Of a DNA stretch of 64,000 nucleotides, positions 44,625 to 57,593 are shown in pieces. Both the position numbers and the translations under genes were made by a program. Origin of the DNA: Tolypeutes matacus (taxonomy: Eukaryota; Chordata; Mammalia; Cingulata; Chlamyphoridae); assembly GCA_026826555.1 (NCBI GenBank), contig JAKSZT010054000.1, forward strand, positions 150,509-214,508, read 5' to 3'. The notes beneath the pieces are model-generated. The model had not been told where the DNA came from and did no database searches. It was given only the letters and a program-made list of their open reading frames with translations. Each line of letters opens with the position of its first letter. The first letter of the stretch is position 1.

Positions 44625-46734
44625 ATTAAAGCCTCCATTTTCATTTCCTTGAATGTGAGCATATATATCTCTTTTCTCCCAGGCTATTCAGTTTTTGGTT
44701 TCCAAGCTTGGTCCCCATACTCTGTCAAGCCCCATGACCTTAGAGGAGACAGGCTGATATTGCCTTAGGTGCATCATCCAAGTACCTTACCCTGTTTTCT
44801 TCATCATTGACTATGCTCCTGTACTTACTAAGGCTGTATATGATCCAAATGCATAGTAAGCTGATCCTGATGGGGACAGCTAGCCTGATGGGCTACAGAA
44901 AACCACCCAATTCTCACTCAGAATCAGATGCCTCATAGTGTGTTCAGGAGTTCTGAAAGTTCTCCAGAGATACCACCTCTGGGGAAGGGGCTGTACATTT
45001 TTAAAAGATTTATTTAATTTAATTTATTCCTCCCTTTCCACTTGCACTCACTGTCTGATCTCTGTGTCCATATGCTGTATGTTCTTCTGTATCTGCTTGT
45101 CTTATCTTCTCTTTAGGAGGCACTGGGAACCAATACTGGGACCTTCTCACATGGGAGAGAGTCCCTCAATCACTTGTGCCACCTCAGCTCCCTGGCTTGT
45201 TGTGTCTCTCATTGTGTTTACCTCTGTCTCTTTTTTGTTGTGTCATCTTGTTGCACAAGCTCTCTGTGTGAGCCAGCTCTCTACATGGGCCAGCTCTCCA
45301 TGGAAGCCAGCTTGCCTTCACCAGGAGGCCCCAGGAATTCACCTTAAACTTACATCCATACCTGACCTGCCCAGAGGGCCTTGGCAACCATTGCATATGG
45401 TAGATGGGAGTCCAAACATTTAAGCCACAATCTTTTCCTGGAAGGGGCTGCAATTTAAAGAAAGAAATGACAAGAAAAAGTGAAGGGCATGGTAGGTCTG
45501 AAATCTTGTTTCTGCACAGAATGGCTGTCCTGTGCCTCAAGAGGTGCTTCGGTTCACCTCCTCAATTGTTCCCTGGAGCTGGAATTTGACTAAAATCTGC
45601 AACTCCACAGTCACCTACAGTGACTCTAAGCTGGACCCAGAGCAGGAAGAGACCAACACTATAAGATGGCATCTGGACAGGAATTGAGCGAGGCAGGAAT
45701 AAACAGGAGGGGGCCGTGCTGTGGTTACATTCAAGTCATGCTCCATTCTCCTCCTGAAGAGACCTGATGTCTTTTCCATTAATCTGCAGAAATCTCAGGA
45801 TGTTCTTCAGGCAAACAGTTTCCAATGAAGTGTTGCAGGTCTAAGAGCTATGAATGTAAAAATATAATAGACATAAGATATTCTTATTTGTTCTGTGATG
45901 AGTAGCAATAAATTTTCAGACTGACTGATAGATTTGACCCTTTCCTTATTGTGACTTTAGTATCCATTTAAATCTCCAAGCCTGAGGACATGAGTTTCAG
46001 AAACTTTGTGTCATTATAATTAAACTGTTGTTTACAAACATGTACTATACACAAGCCTATTAATTTCTTTCCCTTCCCCTATGGTTCTCAAAAGCAGTTG
46101 TATTAATTTAATTAGTTTAAGTTTAAAGCCCCAATGTACTACAAAGACATATTATTTAAGAACAATGTTCCAAGTGAGCATGGGGAACCCTGAGGGTTGC
46201 AAAGGTGCTGGGAGAGTTGAAAGCCATCAGGACCTCCTCTAAATTCCAAAGTCCATGAAACTTCCAGATCCATGGAGAAGCTGCTCAGATATTCCCTGCA
46301 AATAGGACAAGATTTTAAGGAAAACATTCTTCACAGTAATGATTTATCTGCATTGAATATAATTTTTATACAAATCCTGTTGGGAGGAACATCATCCAAT
46401 TTTGTTCACATTATGGCATTTGGTTGGTACTCACAAGTCCATTACACTGTAAAACCACCTGAGAAGGGTCCAGTGAATCATCCATGTTCATGAAGCTCCC
46501 AAAGGCTCAGCCTGGATGTTGACCCAGATCAATAGTCTATGGGTCCCCAAGCTCTGCACCTTACATGCTGCCCCAACATCCTCCCAGCTTCTTAGGAGTA
46601 GGATGTTAGGATGAAAATAATGGTGACCATATCTAAAAATGTGCTCTTGGGAGAGGAGAGAGAAGGGGAAGACAGGTGTTCCTTATCAACATGAGTTTCT
46701 CGTGACATCAGCAAATAATTTTTACCATACAAAA
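44625..46734. other. Duplicated 3' flank of unit D
   Basis: Aligns by eye with 27704-29250 apart from an inserted SINE. No gene or V exon recognised in it. It ends at the IGHV3-like relic. Confidence 0.55.
44983..45452 (-). mobile_element. DAS-type SINE, antisense, with target site duplication
   Basis: On the minus strand: tRNA-like head at about 45430-45300 ('ctcccatctaccatatgcaa', 'ctggggcctcctggtga'), body, and the tail 'aaattaaataaatcttttaaaaa' at 45000. Flanked by ggaaggggctgta (44983-44995) and ggaaggggctgca (45440-45452), 13 bp with one mismatch. The unit B paralogue (about 28080, 'ggggaaggtgctgaattg') is uninterrupted. A 161-codon frame across it is not a gene. Confidence 0.88.
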
Positions 46735-47010
46735 CTGTCTTTCTATGATTGACAGCTTTTCTCAACTGGAGTGGCCCCTGGGGTGTTTCTGGAAATATTG
46801 TCTTAACTATAGCATTAACTAGATCACCCAGGCCCCAGGGAAGAGGCTGTAGGCCTCACACATTAGTAGTGTCAGCTACACTACATATTACACAGACTAT
46901 GTAAAGGATTTATTCACAGTTTCCAGGTACAATGCCAAGAATAACCTGAATCTGCAAGTGGATAATCTACAGCCAAGGACATGGCTATATATTACTTTGC
47001 AAGTCATCCA
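46735..47010 (+). pseudogene. IGHV3-like variable gene relic
   Basis: Decodes with interruptions to a subgroup-3-like framework: FR2 'cccaggccccagggaagaggctg' (QAPGKGL), CDR2/FR3 'tactacatattacacagactatgtaaagg' (YYxDYVK), then SRYNAKNNLNLQVDNLQP. The FR2 Trp is TAG, GLEW reads GL-stop, and the second Cys is Phe ('tattactttgca'). No leader found. Downstream, 'atccagtggggg' and 'aatacaagc' may be remains of heptamer and nonamer. Shows that a clan III V gene once lay among the IGHV4-type copies. Confidence 0.72.
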
Positions 47011-48345
47011 GTGGGGGATGTCAGTGTGACAAAAAATACAAGCATCCCTTACCTGGCAGAAGGAGCTGGTTGGTCTGTAAGGGTTGCCAAGACCCCCTGG
47101 GCAGGGCAGGTACAGATGTAATTTTATGGTGGTTGCCTGCCAGGGTCTGGGGCTTCCTCACCATCTAACAGTTGCCCCAAGAACATCTCTAGACTTTTGG
47201 TTCTGTGCCTACCACTTCTGTCTCTGAATTAGAATATGTTAATTGTAATTGGAGAAATCAATCTCATATATATATATAAAGAAGTTTGTCACTTATGGAG
47301 GCTGAAAAACACAGGGGGCCTCTGCAGGAAGCTGGAGGACTGTCAATCCATGATGCAATCTAACTCTGAGTGAAGGAGAGAGGAATGTTGATGGACTTTT
47401 CCTAGACTGCTTACTGATATAATTTTTCTCAACTGCTGTGCAGTCCATGGATGGTTCAGACAGGTCATTATGAAATCATAGAGCCTAAGTTGCCAGAGGA
47501 TTCTCATGCCCTTCAGGAGTGGGCCTGCTTTAATATTCCTGCAATACTTAGTCAATGTCACAGAGAAGTCCAGAGGTCACCTGTCTTTGACATTCTTAGT
47601 TCACAGATCGCTATAACACATACAAAAAAGGAATTGGGAAAAACAATAACAATTTTTTGCTGACACTTTGGGAGATTAGAAGCCCCAAATCCAGGCAATG
47701 CTTTCTACCCTAAGTCTGTAGCTTTCTGGCACTGGCTTGTCACAATCCTTGGGTTCCTTTGCCTTCTGTCTCATAGAGATCTCTCTGTCACCTTGATTCT
47801 ATTCTTCTGGTTTCCTCTAAGTTCCCAATTCTTTCTTTGCCCTGTGGTTATCTAGAATTCTGACCTCTGAGTTCTTCTATCAAATGTCCTCTAGTAATAT
47901 GAATTAAATCCCACCTTGATTCCATTTGGCCAAACCTTAACTAAAAATAAAAGCTACAAATTTGCTATTTACAAATAAGTTCACAAGAATGTGGATTAAA
48001 ATTCAGACTCCCACATGGGAAATGATTGCATCACTGTCCATGCTGACTCCCACGCCACATTCATCCCCCTGTGCTCAGACTATAAGTTCTGACCCAGCTT
48101 TCACTTTAGAGCAAAGATGTCCTATACGGAAGCTTGCAACAGAAGACATGTAGCATGTGTAGAGATCCTCTCTGGCCTGCAGTGCATAATGGTGGCCTGC
48201 AGCTCTGCAGTCCCTATGGCTGGGGTGGCTATGAGTGGGGTGACCGTCTCTGCTCCCTATGGCTGTCAGAGTGTTCATCTCTGCCTCTGTTTCTTCACCT
48301 ATAAATGGTACTAAATGTGCCTACTGCATACACATCATGCAGGGG
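47011..48345. other. Intergenic, no gene seen
   Basis: Includes a short TA run at 47268-47278. 47680-47940 has the flavour of an ancient dispersed repeat ('ggcactggcttgtcacaatccttgggttcc'), unassigned. No V segment recognised. Confidence 0.45.
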
Positions 48346-51300
48346 TATTAGTAAAAGTGGTAATCTCTCACGTAGAGGGAACAATCATCAATATTTACGC
48401 ACCTAATCAGGGTGCCTCAAAATACATGAGGCAAACTTTGGAAAAAAATAAGAGGAGAAATAAATGCCTCTACAATTATAGCAGGGGACTTCAATACACC
48501 ATTGTCATCATTAGAGAGAATACCTAGATTGAGAATCAATAAAGAAACAAAGGCTCTCAACAATACATTAGAGGACATGGACTTAATAGACATATACAGA
48601 ACACTACACCCAAATATAGCAGGATTTACATTCTTTTCAAGTGCACATGGAACATACTCCAAAATAGACCACATGCTAGGCCACAGAACAACAGTCAATG
48701 AATTCAGAAAGATTGAGATTATACAAAGTAATTTCTCTGACCACAACGGAATGAAATTGGAAATCAGTAAGGGTCAGAGAAACAGGTTAGGCACAAGGAT
48801 ATGGAAGTTAAACAACACACTCTTAGACAAACAGTGGGTCAAAGAGGAAACCTAAAAAGAAATCAGTAACTACCTTGAAACTAATGAAAACGACAACACA
48901 ACATATCAAAACCTATGGGATGCAGCGAAAGCAGTCCTGAGAGGGAAGTTCATAGCAATAAACACATATATTATAAAAGAAGAAAGAGCTAAAATTGAAG
49001 ACCTAACTGCACACTTGGAGGAATTGGAAAAACAACAACAAACTAAACCTAAAGGAAGTAGAAAGAAGGAAATAACAAAGATTAGAGCAGAAATAAATGA
49101 AATGGAGAATAAGAAAAGACTGGAAACAATAAACAAAACCAATAGCTGGTTCTTTGAGAATATCAATAAAATTGACAAACCCTTAGGCAGACTAACAAAG
49201 AAAAAGTGTGAACAGATGCAAATACATAAAATAAGGAATGAGCAAAGGGATATCAGTACTGACCTCACAGAAATAAAGAGTATCATAAGAGGAGACTTTT
49301 AAAAATTATATGCCAACAAGAATGATAATTTAGAGGAAATGGACAAGTTTCTAGAAACCCACAAACAGTCTACATTGATGAAAGAAGAAATACATGAACA
49401 CAACAGTCCAATTACAAGTAAAGGCATAGAATCAGTCATCAAGAACATCCCAACTAAGAAGAGCCCAGGGCCAGATGGCTTCACAGCTGAATTCTACCAA
49501 ACATTCTGGAAAGAGCTAACACCAATTCTGCTTAAGCTCTTCCAAAAAACAGAAGTAGAAGGAATATTGCCTAACTCATTTTATGAAGCCAACATCACCC
49601 TAATACCAAAAGCAAATAAAGATACCACAAGAAAGGAAAATTACAGACCAATTTCTCTAATGAACCTAGATGCTAAAATTCTCAACAAAATACTTGCTAA
49701 ATGCATTCAACAACATATCAAAAGTATTGTACACCATAACCAAGTGGGTTTCATCCTGGGTATGCAAGGATGGTTCAATGTAAGTAAATCAATCAATGTT
49801 ATACACCACATAAAAAGGTTGAAAGAAAAAAATCACATGATCATCTCTATAGATACAAAAAAGCATTTGACAAAATACAGCACTCTTTCCTCATAAAAAC
49901 ACTACAAAAGATAGGAATAGATGGAAACATTCTCAATATGTTAAAGGGTATATATGAAAAACACAAAGCTTCCATCATTTTCAATGGTGATATTCTAAAA
50001 GCCTTCCCTCTGAGATCGGGAACAAGACAAGGATGTCCACTATCCCCACTCCTATTTAACATTGTCTTAGAAGTACTTGCATGAGCACTGTGGCAAGAAA
50101 AGGACATAAAAGGCACCCAGATTGGAAAAGATAAAGTAAAAGTTTCATTATTTGCATTGACATGATCCTATATATAGAATGTCCTGAGAAATCTTCCACA
50201 AGCCTTCTAGAACTTATAAAGGAGTTCAGTAATGTTTCAGGCCATAATATCAATGCTCAAAATCAGTTGCATTTCTGTACACCAATAACGAGCAACCTGA
50301 GGAGGAAATCAGGAAAAAAAAAATACCATTTACAATAGTAACTAAAAGAATCAAATACCTAGAAATAAATGTAACTAAAGATGTAAAGGACTTATATAAA
50401 GAAAACTACACAAGACTGTTAAAGGAAATCAAAGAAGACTTAAATAAATGGAAAAATATTCCCTGTTCATGATAGGAAGACTAAACATCATCAAGATGTC
50501 TGTTCTACCCAAATTAATCTACAGAGTTAATGCAATCCCAATAAAAGTCAACACTGTATTTTTTAAGAAACTGGAAAAACTAACCACAAAATATATTTGG
50601 AGAGGTAAGAAGGCCCTGAATTGCGAAAGACATATTGAAAAAGAAAAATGAAGTTGGAGGTATAACACTACCTGACTTTAAAATATACTACAAAGCTACA
50701 GTGATCAAAACTGTGGGGTATTGGCACATGGATAGACCTACTGACCAATGGAACCTGATTGAGAGTTCTGATATAGATCCTCGCATATACAGTCATCTGA
50801 TATTTGACAAGGCCATGAAGCCCACTCATTTGGGAGAGAATGGCCTCTTTAACAATTGGTGCTTGGAGAACTGGATATCCATATCCAAAAGAATGAGAGA
50901 AGAATACCATCACACACCTTATACAAAAATCAACTCCAGATGGGTCAAAGATCGAAATATAAGAGCCAAAACTATAAAGACCTGGGAAGATAATGTAGGG
51001 AAGCATCTACAGGACCTTGTAATAAGAAATGGTTTCATGAACTTCCCAGGCAAAGCATGAGCAGCAAGAGAAAAAAATAGATAAATGGGATTTCCTCAAA
51101 ATTAAAACCTTCTGCACTTCAAAGGATGTTATTAAGAAAATAAAAAGGTAACCTACCAAATGGGAGAAAATACTTGGCAACCATATATCTGATAAGAGCC
51201 TAATATCCTGCATATGCAAAGAAATCCTACACCTTGAAAATAAAAAGACAAACAACACATTTAAAAAATGGACAAGAGACCTGAAAGGAAACTTCTTCAA

Positions 51301-51390
51301 GGAAGAAATACAAATGACTAAAAAGCACATGAAAAAATGCTCAACATTGCTTGCTATCAGGGAAATGCAAATCAAAACTACAATGAGATA
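48346..51390 (+). mobile_element. L1-C 5' part: truncated LINE-1 ORF2, split by ERV-L
   Basis: Begins inside the endonuclease domain ('tattagtaaaagtgg', residues corresponding to ILVKG), so it is 5'-truncated. The ORF2 path continues through the EN motif SDHNG (about 48737), the [17 protein letters not shown] block (about 49650) and the RT core, where FADD is broken ('tttgcattgacatg', about 50151). Stops and frameshifts occur at 48854, 49301, 49860 and elsewhere. At 51390 the sequence is interrupted by an ERV-L LTR and resumes at 58051 in register. Confidence 0.88.
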
Positions 51391-51395
51391 TCATC
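51391..51395 (+). repeat. ERV-L target site duplication, left
   Basis: tcatc here and ccatc at 58046-58050, 5 bp with one mismatch, within the L1-C phrase 'gagata.catcttacacc'. A 5 bp duplication is the usual size for ERV-L. Confidence 0.8.
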
Positions 51396-51849
51396 TGTGA
51401 TGGTTAGGCTAATGTGTCAACTCGGCCAAGTAGTTTTGTCCAGGTGTTTGTTCCAGCAAGCACTGGTCTAATTGTAATACAAGAGCATTTATATGGACTT
51501 CAATCACCAGTGAGTTTACTGCGTGGATGGCTGATTACATCTGCATCAATCAGGGAGATTACATTATCAATGGGTGATGCTTTTATCCAATCAGTTGAAT
51601 GACTTAAAAGTGGAAGTGATTTCAATATTCAGAGAAAATTACCCAGCTCGTCGTTGGACAGACAACTTCTCCCAGAAACTCATCAATGACCCTTCATAGG
51701 GCTTTCATCAGAGCCACTGGTTTGCAGCCTGCCTGCAGAACCTGGACTTGTGCATCCCCACGGTCGTGTGAGAGACTCTTTTAAAATTTCATATTATTGA
51801 CAGATATCTCCTGCTGATTCTGTTTCCTGAGACAACCCTGACTAACACA
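51396..51849 (+). repeat. ERV-L 5' LTR
   Basis: 454 bp, starts TGTGATGG and ends ACACA, so it has the TG...CA termini. It matches 57594-58045 along its whole length. Confidence 0.9.
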
Positions 51850-51867
51850 GCTGATACCGGGAGTGGT
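51850..51867 (+). promoter_or_regulatory. ERV-L primer binding site
   Basis: 'gctgataccgggagtgg' directly after the LTR. It resembles the TGGTACCAGGAGTGG sequence complementary to the 3' end of tRNA-Leu used by ERV-L and MaLR. Assignment is from memory of that motif, not from alignment. Confidence 0.6.
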
Positions 51868-51890
51868 TCTTGAGGAACAGAGTCTTAAAC

Positions 51891-53713
51891 ATGGGATGTC
51901 TGAGGTGGCTTTCCACTCTAATTGGACTCACGGGTACTAATGACTCCCTTTCCAATAACGAGGTTGCTGACAGTCCATGGCGTGAGCTGGCAATAGAGAT
52001 ATGCAAAATAGCATCATTGGATTCCCCTACTTCCACACTTATAAGAAGCAAGGATCTGGGTGAGAGTGTTTTCAACACTTTAACAGAATTTTGTGGAGTA
52101 AAAAAATATAATGATGTTGGCTGGCTCCTCCTAGATACTCTGGATACAGTTACAAAAGAAAGGGATGAGCTAAAGTCTTCAAATTTGAAACTTAAATGCC
52201 GCATGAATGATATGAAAGTTTCTACGTGTGCCTTGAAAGAAAATCTTGTCTCCTGTAGCCACAGACTTGAAATATCTGAGAATCAAACCCAGGCTTTCAT
52301 TGTACAAGTAGCAGAATTACAGAGGAAACTAAAATCTCAACCTCGCAGGGTTTCTGCAATTAAAGTGAAGGCATTGATTGGAAAGGAGTGGAATCCCGAG
52401 GATTGGACGGAGACATATGGGATGATGACAATATTTGTGGGGACATTGGAACCCTAAATTCTGCTGAGACTTTACCAGATGAACCTGTGATGGCCAGCCC
52501 TGTGGAGACCACACCTTCTCAACCTTGTATCATCCAGCCTCCACCTTGCCCCAGAGAGTCTGTACCTCCTCCCAGCCACGAGGCAGGTACCAACCAACCT
52601 CCAGCATGCATGGTCCAACTTCCAGTCTGCCCTGAGGAATCTGTCTTCCAACCCCTGCCTGAAGAGAATAATCCTGTCTCACCAGAAGAAAATGCAAAGG
52701 AATGCCCTCAGGTCAGTAGCCTGCAAGATATCTCTAATCCTTCTCCTTACCCAGACCCCCCACCCCTCTTGTCTTCGAGACCCATTACTAGAATAAAATC
52801 ACAACAGGCCCCCAAAGGTGAAATACAAAGTGTGACCCATGAGGAAGTACGTTATACTCTGAAGGAACTGCATGAGTTTTCCAACTTATATAGACAGAAA
52901 TCAGGGGAATATGTGTGGGAATGGATACTAAGGGTATGGGATAATGGTGGAAGGAATATAAAGTTGGATCAGGCTGAATTTATTGATATGGGCCCACTAA
53001 GCAGAAATTCTGGATTCAACGCTGTAGCTCGAGGGGTTAGAAAGGGCTCTAATAGTTTGTTTGGGTGGCTGACTGAAGCATAGACCAAACGATGGCCTAG
53101 CATGTCTGATGTTGAGATGCCTGATTTGCCGTGGTATACAGTAGATGAGGGGATTCAAAGGCTTAGAGAGATTGGAATGCTAGAATGGATTTACCATTTG
53201 AGACCTGCCCACCCACCCCGGGAATGTCCAGAGAACACACCTTTAACCAGGACTGTGAGGAATAAATTTGTAAGACTAACTCCATCTTCTCTGAAGAGCT
53301 CTGTGGTTGCTCTTCTCTGCAGTCCAGATATTACTGTAGGGGGGGGGGCTGTAACAGAATTGGAATCCTTAAATATTATGGGGATGATCGGATCAAGGCT
53401 CGGTAAAAGTCAAGTATCGGCAGTTAATCACCAAAGCCAAGGTAGGCGTGGCTACCGCAATGAAAGACAGATTAAAAACAGCACACAGAATAGTCTGAGT
53501 CGCATGGAGTTATGGCGTTGGCTAATAGATCATGGGGTACCCAGAAGTGAAATACATGGGCAGTCTACTAAATTTCTTCTGGATCTGTATAAGCAGAGGA
53601 GTTCTAGGTCAAGTGAACAAAATCCTAACTCTAAATACAGACGCAGAGAATCATGGCCCCTTAATCAGTTCTCAGACTTGAGACAGTTTACAGACCCAGA
53701 GCCCCTTGAATGA
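51891..53713 (+). pseudogene. ERV-L gag, interrupted
   Basis: Capsid/nucleoprotein region. ATG at 51891. First piece to 52457, with a coiled-coil-like stretch (TVTKERDELKSSNLKLK). A frameshift near 52400 leads to a proline-rich segment (about 52490-52790). A capsid-like part follows (YTLKELHEFSNLYRQ, about 52852), a TAG at 53081, and a last piece from 53102 to a TGA at 53711. The C-terminal motif LWRWLIDHG...STKFLLDLYKQ (about 53508-53595) recurs in the gag-only element. No zinc knuckle seen. Lesions described only; no intact product. Confidence 0.82.
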
Positions 53714-53819
53714 GGGGAAGGCCGGGTCCCCTTGGGGAAGGATCCTATTAAACTGCCAAAAATTTATACAGTTAATCTTCCTCCCACCTTTCCCCAGGAG
53801 ACCTATGGCCTTTTGCCAG

Positions 53820-54345
53820 AGTAACAGTGCATTGGGGAAAAGGAAATGATCAGACATTTCGGGGATTATTAGACACTGGCTCAGAAGTCACATTGATTCC
53901 ATGAGACCCAAAACGTCACTGTGGTCCACCAGTCAGAGTAGGGGCTTATGGAGGTCAGGTGATTGATGGAGTTTTAGCTCAGGTCCATCTCATAGTGGGT
54001 CCAGTGGGGCCCCGGACCCATTCTGTGGTTATTTCTCCAGTTCCAGAATGCATAATTGGAATAGACATACTCAGTAACTGGCAGAATCCCCACATTGGAT
54101 CCCTGACTCGTGGAGTGAGGGCTATTATGGTTGGAAAGGCCAAGTGGAAGCCTCTAGAACTGCCCCTGCCTAGCAAAATAGTAAATCAAAGGCAATACCG
54201 GATTCCTGGAGGTATTGTAGAGATTAGTGCCACCATCAAGGATTTGAAGGATGCAGGGGTGGTGATTCCCACCACATCCTCATTCAACTCTCCTATTTGG
54301 CCTGAAAACAGATGGATCTTGGAGTGTGACAGTAGATTATCGTAA
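53820..54345 (+). pseudogene. ERV-L protease and start of pol, broken
   Basis: Aspartic protease region: the catalytic LLDTGSEVT motif lies at about 53865-53895, followed four codons later by an in-frame TGA. The flap-distal [10 protein letters not shown] motif follows at about 54052. The frame then runs into the reverse transcriptase N-terminus ([20 protein letters not shown]) and a frameshift near 54310. Protease function is lost as read. Confidence 0.82.
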
Positions 54346-56715
54346 ACTTAACCAGGTGGTGACTCCAATTGCAGCTGCTGTCCCAGATGTGGTACCATTG
54401 CTTGAGCAAATCAACACTTCCCCTGGTACCTGGTATGCAGCTGTTGATCTAGCAAATACTATTTTCTCAATTGCCACTAGTAAGGACCACCAGAAACAGT
54501 TTGCTTTCAGCTGGCAAGGCCAGCAGTATACTTTCACTGTCCTGCCTCAGGGGTATATCAACTCTCCAGCCCTATGTCATAATATTGTCCTCAGGGAACT
54601 TGATCGTCTCTCCCTCCCACGAGACATCACACTGGTCCATTATATTGATGATATCATGTTGAGAGGACCTACTGAGCAAGAAGTAGCAAAGACTCTAGGT
54701 TTATTGGTAAGGCATTTGTGTGAGAGAGGATGGGAGATAAATCAAACAAAAATACAGGGTCCTTCCACCTCAGTGAAATTTCTGGGTATCCAGTGCTGTG
54801 TGGCCTGTCAAGATATCCCTTCTAAAGTAAAGGATAAGCTGTTGCACCTGGCCCCTCCTACAACCAAAAAGGAGGCACAACGCTTAGTTGGCCTCTTTGG
54901 ATTTTGGAGACAACACATTCCTCATTTGGGTGTGTTACTGCGGCACATTTACCGAGTGACCAGGAAAGCTGCTAGTTTTGATTGGGGACTGGAACAAGAT
55001 GAAGCCCTGCGACAGGTCCAGGCTGCTGTGCAAGCTGCACTACCACTTGGACCATATGATCCAGCAGATCCAATGGTGCTGGAAGTTTCAGTGGCAAATA
55101 GAGATGCTGTCTGGAGCCTTTGGCAGGCCCCTACAGGGGAATCACAATGCAGACCCTTAGGATTTTGGAGCAAAGCCTTGCCATCCTCTGCAGATAACTA
55201 CTCCCCTTTTGAGAAGCAGCTTTTGGCTTGCTACTGGGCCTTAGTAGAGACTGAACGCTTAACCATGGGCCATCAAGTTACCATGAGAACTGAGTTGCCT
55301 ATCATGAGCTGGGTATTGTCTGACCCACCAAACCATAAAGTTTGGCGTGCACAGCATCACTCCATAATAAAGTGGAAGTGGTATATACAAGATAGGGCTC
55401 GAGCAGGTCCTGAAAGCACATGTAAGTTACATGAGGAAGAGGCCCAAATGCCCATGGTCACCACCCCTGCTGTGTTACCTTCTCTTTCCCAGCCCACGGC
55501 TTTGGCCTCTTGGGGAGTCCCTTACAATCAGTTGACTGAGGATGAGAAAACTCAGGCCTGGTTTACAGATAGTTCTGCACGATATGCAGGTACCACCCAA
55601 AAGTGGACAGCTGCAGCACTGCAGCCCTTTTCTGGGACATCCTTGAAGGATAGCAGTGAGGGCAAATCCTCCCAGTGGGCAGAGCTTTGAGCAGTGCATC
55701 TAGCTGTTCATTTTGCTTGGAGAAAGAAATGGCCAGAGGTGCATTTGTACACTGATTCATGGGCTGTTGCCAATGGTTTGGCTGGATGGTCAGGGACTTG
55801 GAAGGAACATGATTGGAAAATTGGTGACAAGGAGATCTGGGGAAGAGCTATGTGGATAGATCTTTCTGAGTGGGCAAAAAACATGAGCATATTTGTGTCC
55901 CACGTGAATGCTCACCAGAGAGTGACTTCAACAGAGGAAGAGTTTAATAATCAAGTGGATAAGATGACCCGCTCTTTGGCTAATGCTCAGCCTCTTTCCC
56001 CAGCCACTCCTGTCATTGCCCAATGGGCTCATGAACAAAGTGGCCATGGAGGTAGGGATGGAGGTTATGCATGGGCTCAGCAACATGGACTTCCCCTCAC
56101 CAAGACTGACTTGGCTACAGCCACTGCTGAATGCCCAATCTGCCAGCAGCAGAGACCCACACTCAGCCCCAGATATGGCACCATTCCTCAAGGTGACCAG
56201 CCTGCTACCTGGTTGCAGGTGGACTACATTGGGCCACTTCCATCTTGAAAGGGGCAGTGATTTGTTTTAACTGGAATTGACACATACTCTAGCTATGGTT
56301 TTGCATTTCTGGCATGCAATGCTTCTTCCAAAACTACCATCCGTGGACTTATCAAATGTCTTATCTACGTCCATGGGATTCCACACAGCATTGCTTCTGA
56401 TCAAGGAAACCATTTCACAGCAAATGATGTGCGGGAATGGGCACATGCCCATGGAATTCACTGATCTTACCATGTTCCCCATTACCCTGAAGCAGCTGGA
56501 TTAATAGAACGGTGGAATGGCCTTTTGAAGACTCAATTATGGTGCCAACTAGGCGGCAATACCTTGCAGGGCTGGGACAATGTTCTCTATGAGGCTGCGT
56601 ATGCTCTGAATCAGCGTCCTCTCTATGGTGCTGTTTCTCCCATAGCCAGGATTCATGGGTCCAGGAATCAAGAGGTGGAAATAGGAGTGGCACCACTTCA
56701 CTATTACCCCTAGTG
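54326..56715 (+). pseudogene. ERV-L RT, RNase H and integrase, broken
   Basis: 54326-55690 is an open 454-codon run: RT with VDYRKLN, AAVDLANTIFSIA, LPQGYINSPALCHN and the active-site YIDD (about 54640), then the connection and RNase H start (WFTDSS). TGA at 55688; the same frame resumes at 55694 with YTDSWAVANGLAG and the integrase HHCC region (HEQSGHGG... CPICQQQ). After a stop at 56246 the integrase core continues in another frame with SDQGNHFTAN and LIERWNG, the D and E of the DDE triad. At least two stops and two frameshifts. Function known from the family: reverse transcription and integration. Confidence 0.88.
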
Positions 56716-56759
56716 ACCCACTAGGAAAATTTTTGCTTCCTAGACTGAAACCTTAAGCT

Positions 56760-57260
56760 CTGCTGGTCTACAGGTTTTAGTCCCAAGAGGAGGAGTGCTG
56801 CCACCTGGGAACATAACAGTGATTCCATTGAAGTGGAAGTTAAGACTGCCACTTGGCCACTTTGGGCTCCTCTTACCTGTGAATCAACAGGCAAAGAAGG
56901 GAATTACTGTACTGGCTGGGGGTGATTGATCCTGACTATCAAGGGGAAATAGGACTACATCTACATAATGTGGGTAAAGAAGAGTTTGCCTGGAATGCAG
57001 GGGATCCTCTAGGGCGTCTCCTAGTCCTACCATGCTCTGTGATTAAAGTCAATGGAAAATTGTAACAAACCAATTCAAGCAGGACTAACAATGGCCCATA
57101 ATCTTCGGGAATGAAAGTTTGGGTCACCCCACCGGGCAAAGAACCACGGCCAGCTGAAGTGCTTCCTGAAGTTAACAGGAACATGGAATGGGTACTGGAA
57201 GGAGGTAGTGATAAATATGAACTTCGACCATGTGACCAGTTACAGAAACGAGGACTGTAA
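56760..57260 (+). pseudogene. ERV-L dUTPase-like domain, broken
   Basis: After integrase, a segment with dUTPase-type motifs: an HFGLLLPV stretch at about 56858 and VIDPDYQGEIGL at about 56925, with a one-base insertion in the run of G at about 56922 that shifts the frame. dUTPase lowers dUTP and limits uracil incorporation. Its position downstream of integrase is diagnostic of ERV-L. Further sequence to 57260 has no env-like signal peptide or membrane segment. Confidence 0.7.
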
Positions 57261-57593
57261 TGGTCATGAACCCTTCTTCCATGTTTCGTTGAGTATGATT
57301 GTATATGTACACAAAATGAATTTCTTTTTTTCTTCCCCAATCTTTTCCCCTATCATGAAAAGTTGTATTAATTCCACATCATAATATTTAAGGATGTCGA
57401 GTTTAAGAGTGACTATCATCCAAGGACTTGTACCCTGTTCTGTGGGGAATTAATTCATTTCCAGTTGTTCGCAGGGGAGTTGAACATTGTTAGGCGGAAA
57501 TATATATGTATGCTTGTCTGTTATTGTTTTTACTTAGAGACTAAGTATGGTTTAGAGTAATGTGTATAATTGCCGAGTTGACAAGAGGTGGAC

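Noticed and set aside
57065..57593. Possible env gene between dUTPase and 3' LTR of the ERV-L
   Set aside because: Only about 0.5 kb, no signal peptide, furin site or transmembrane segment; ERV-L elements lack env.
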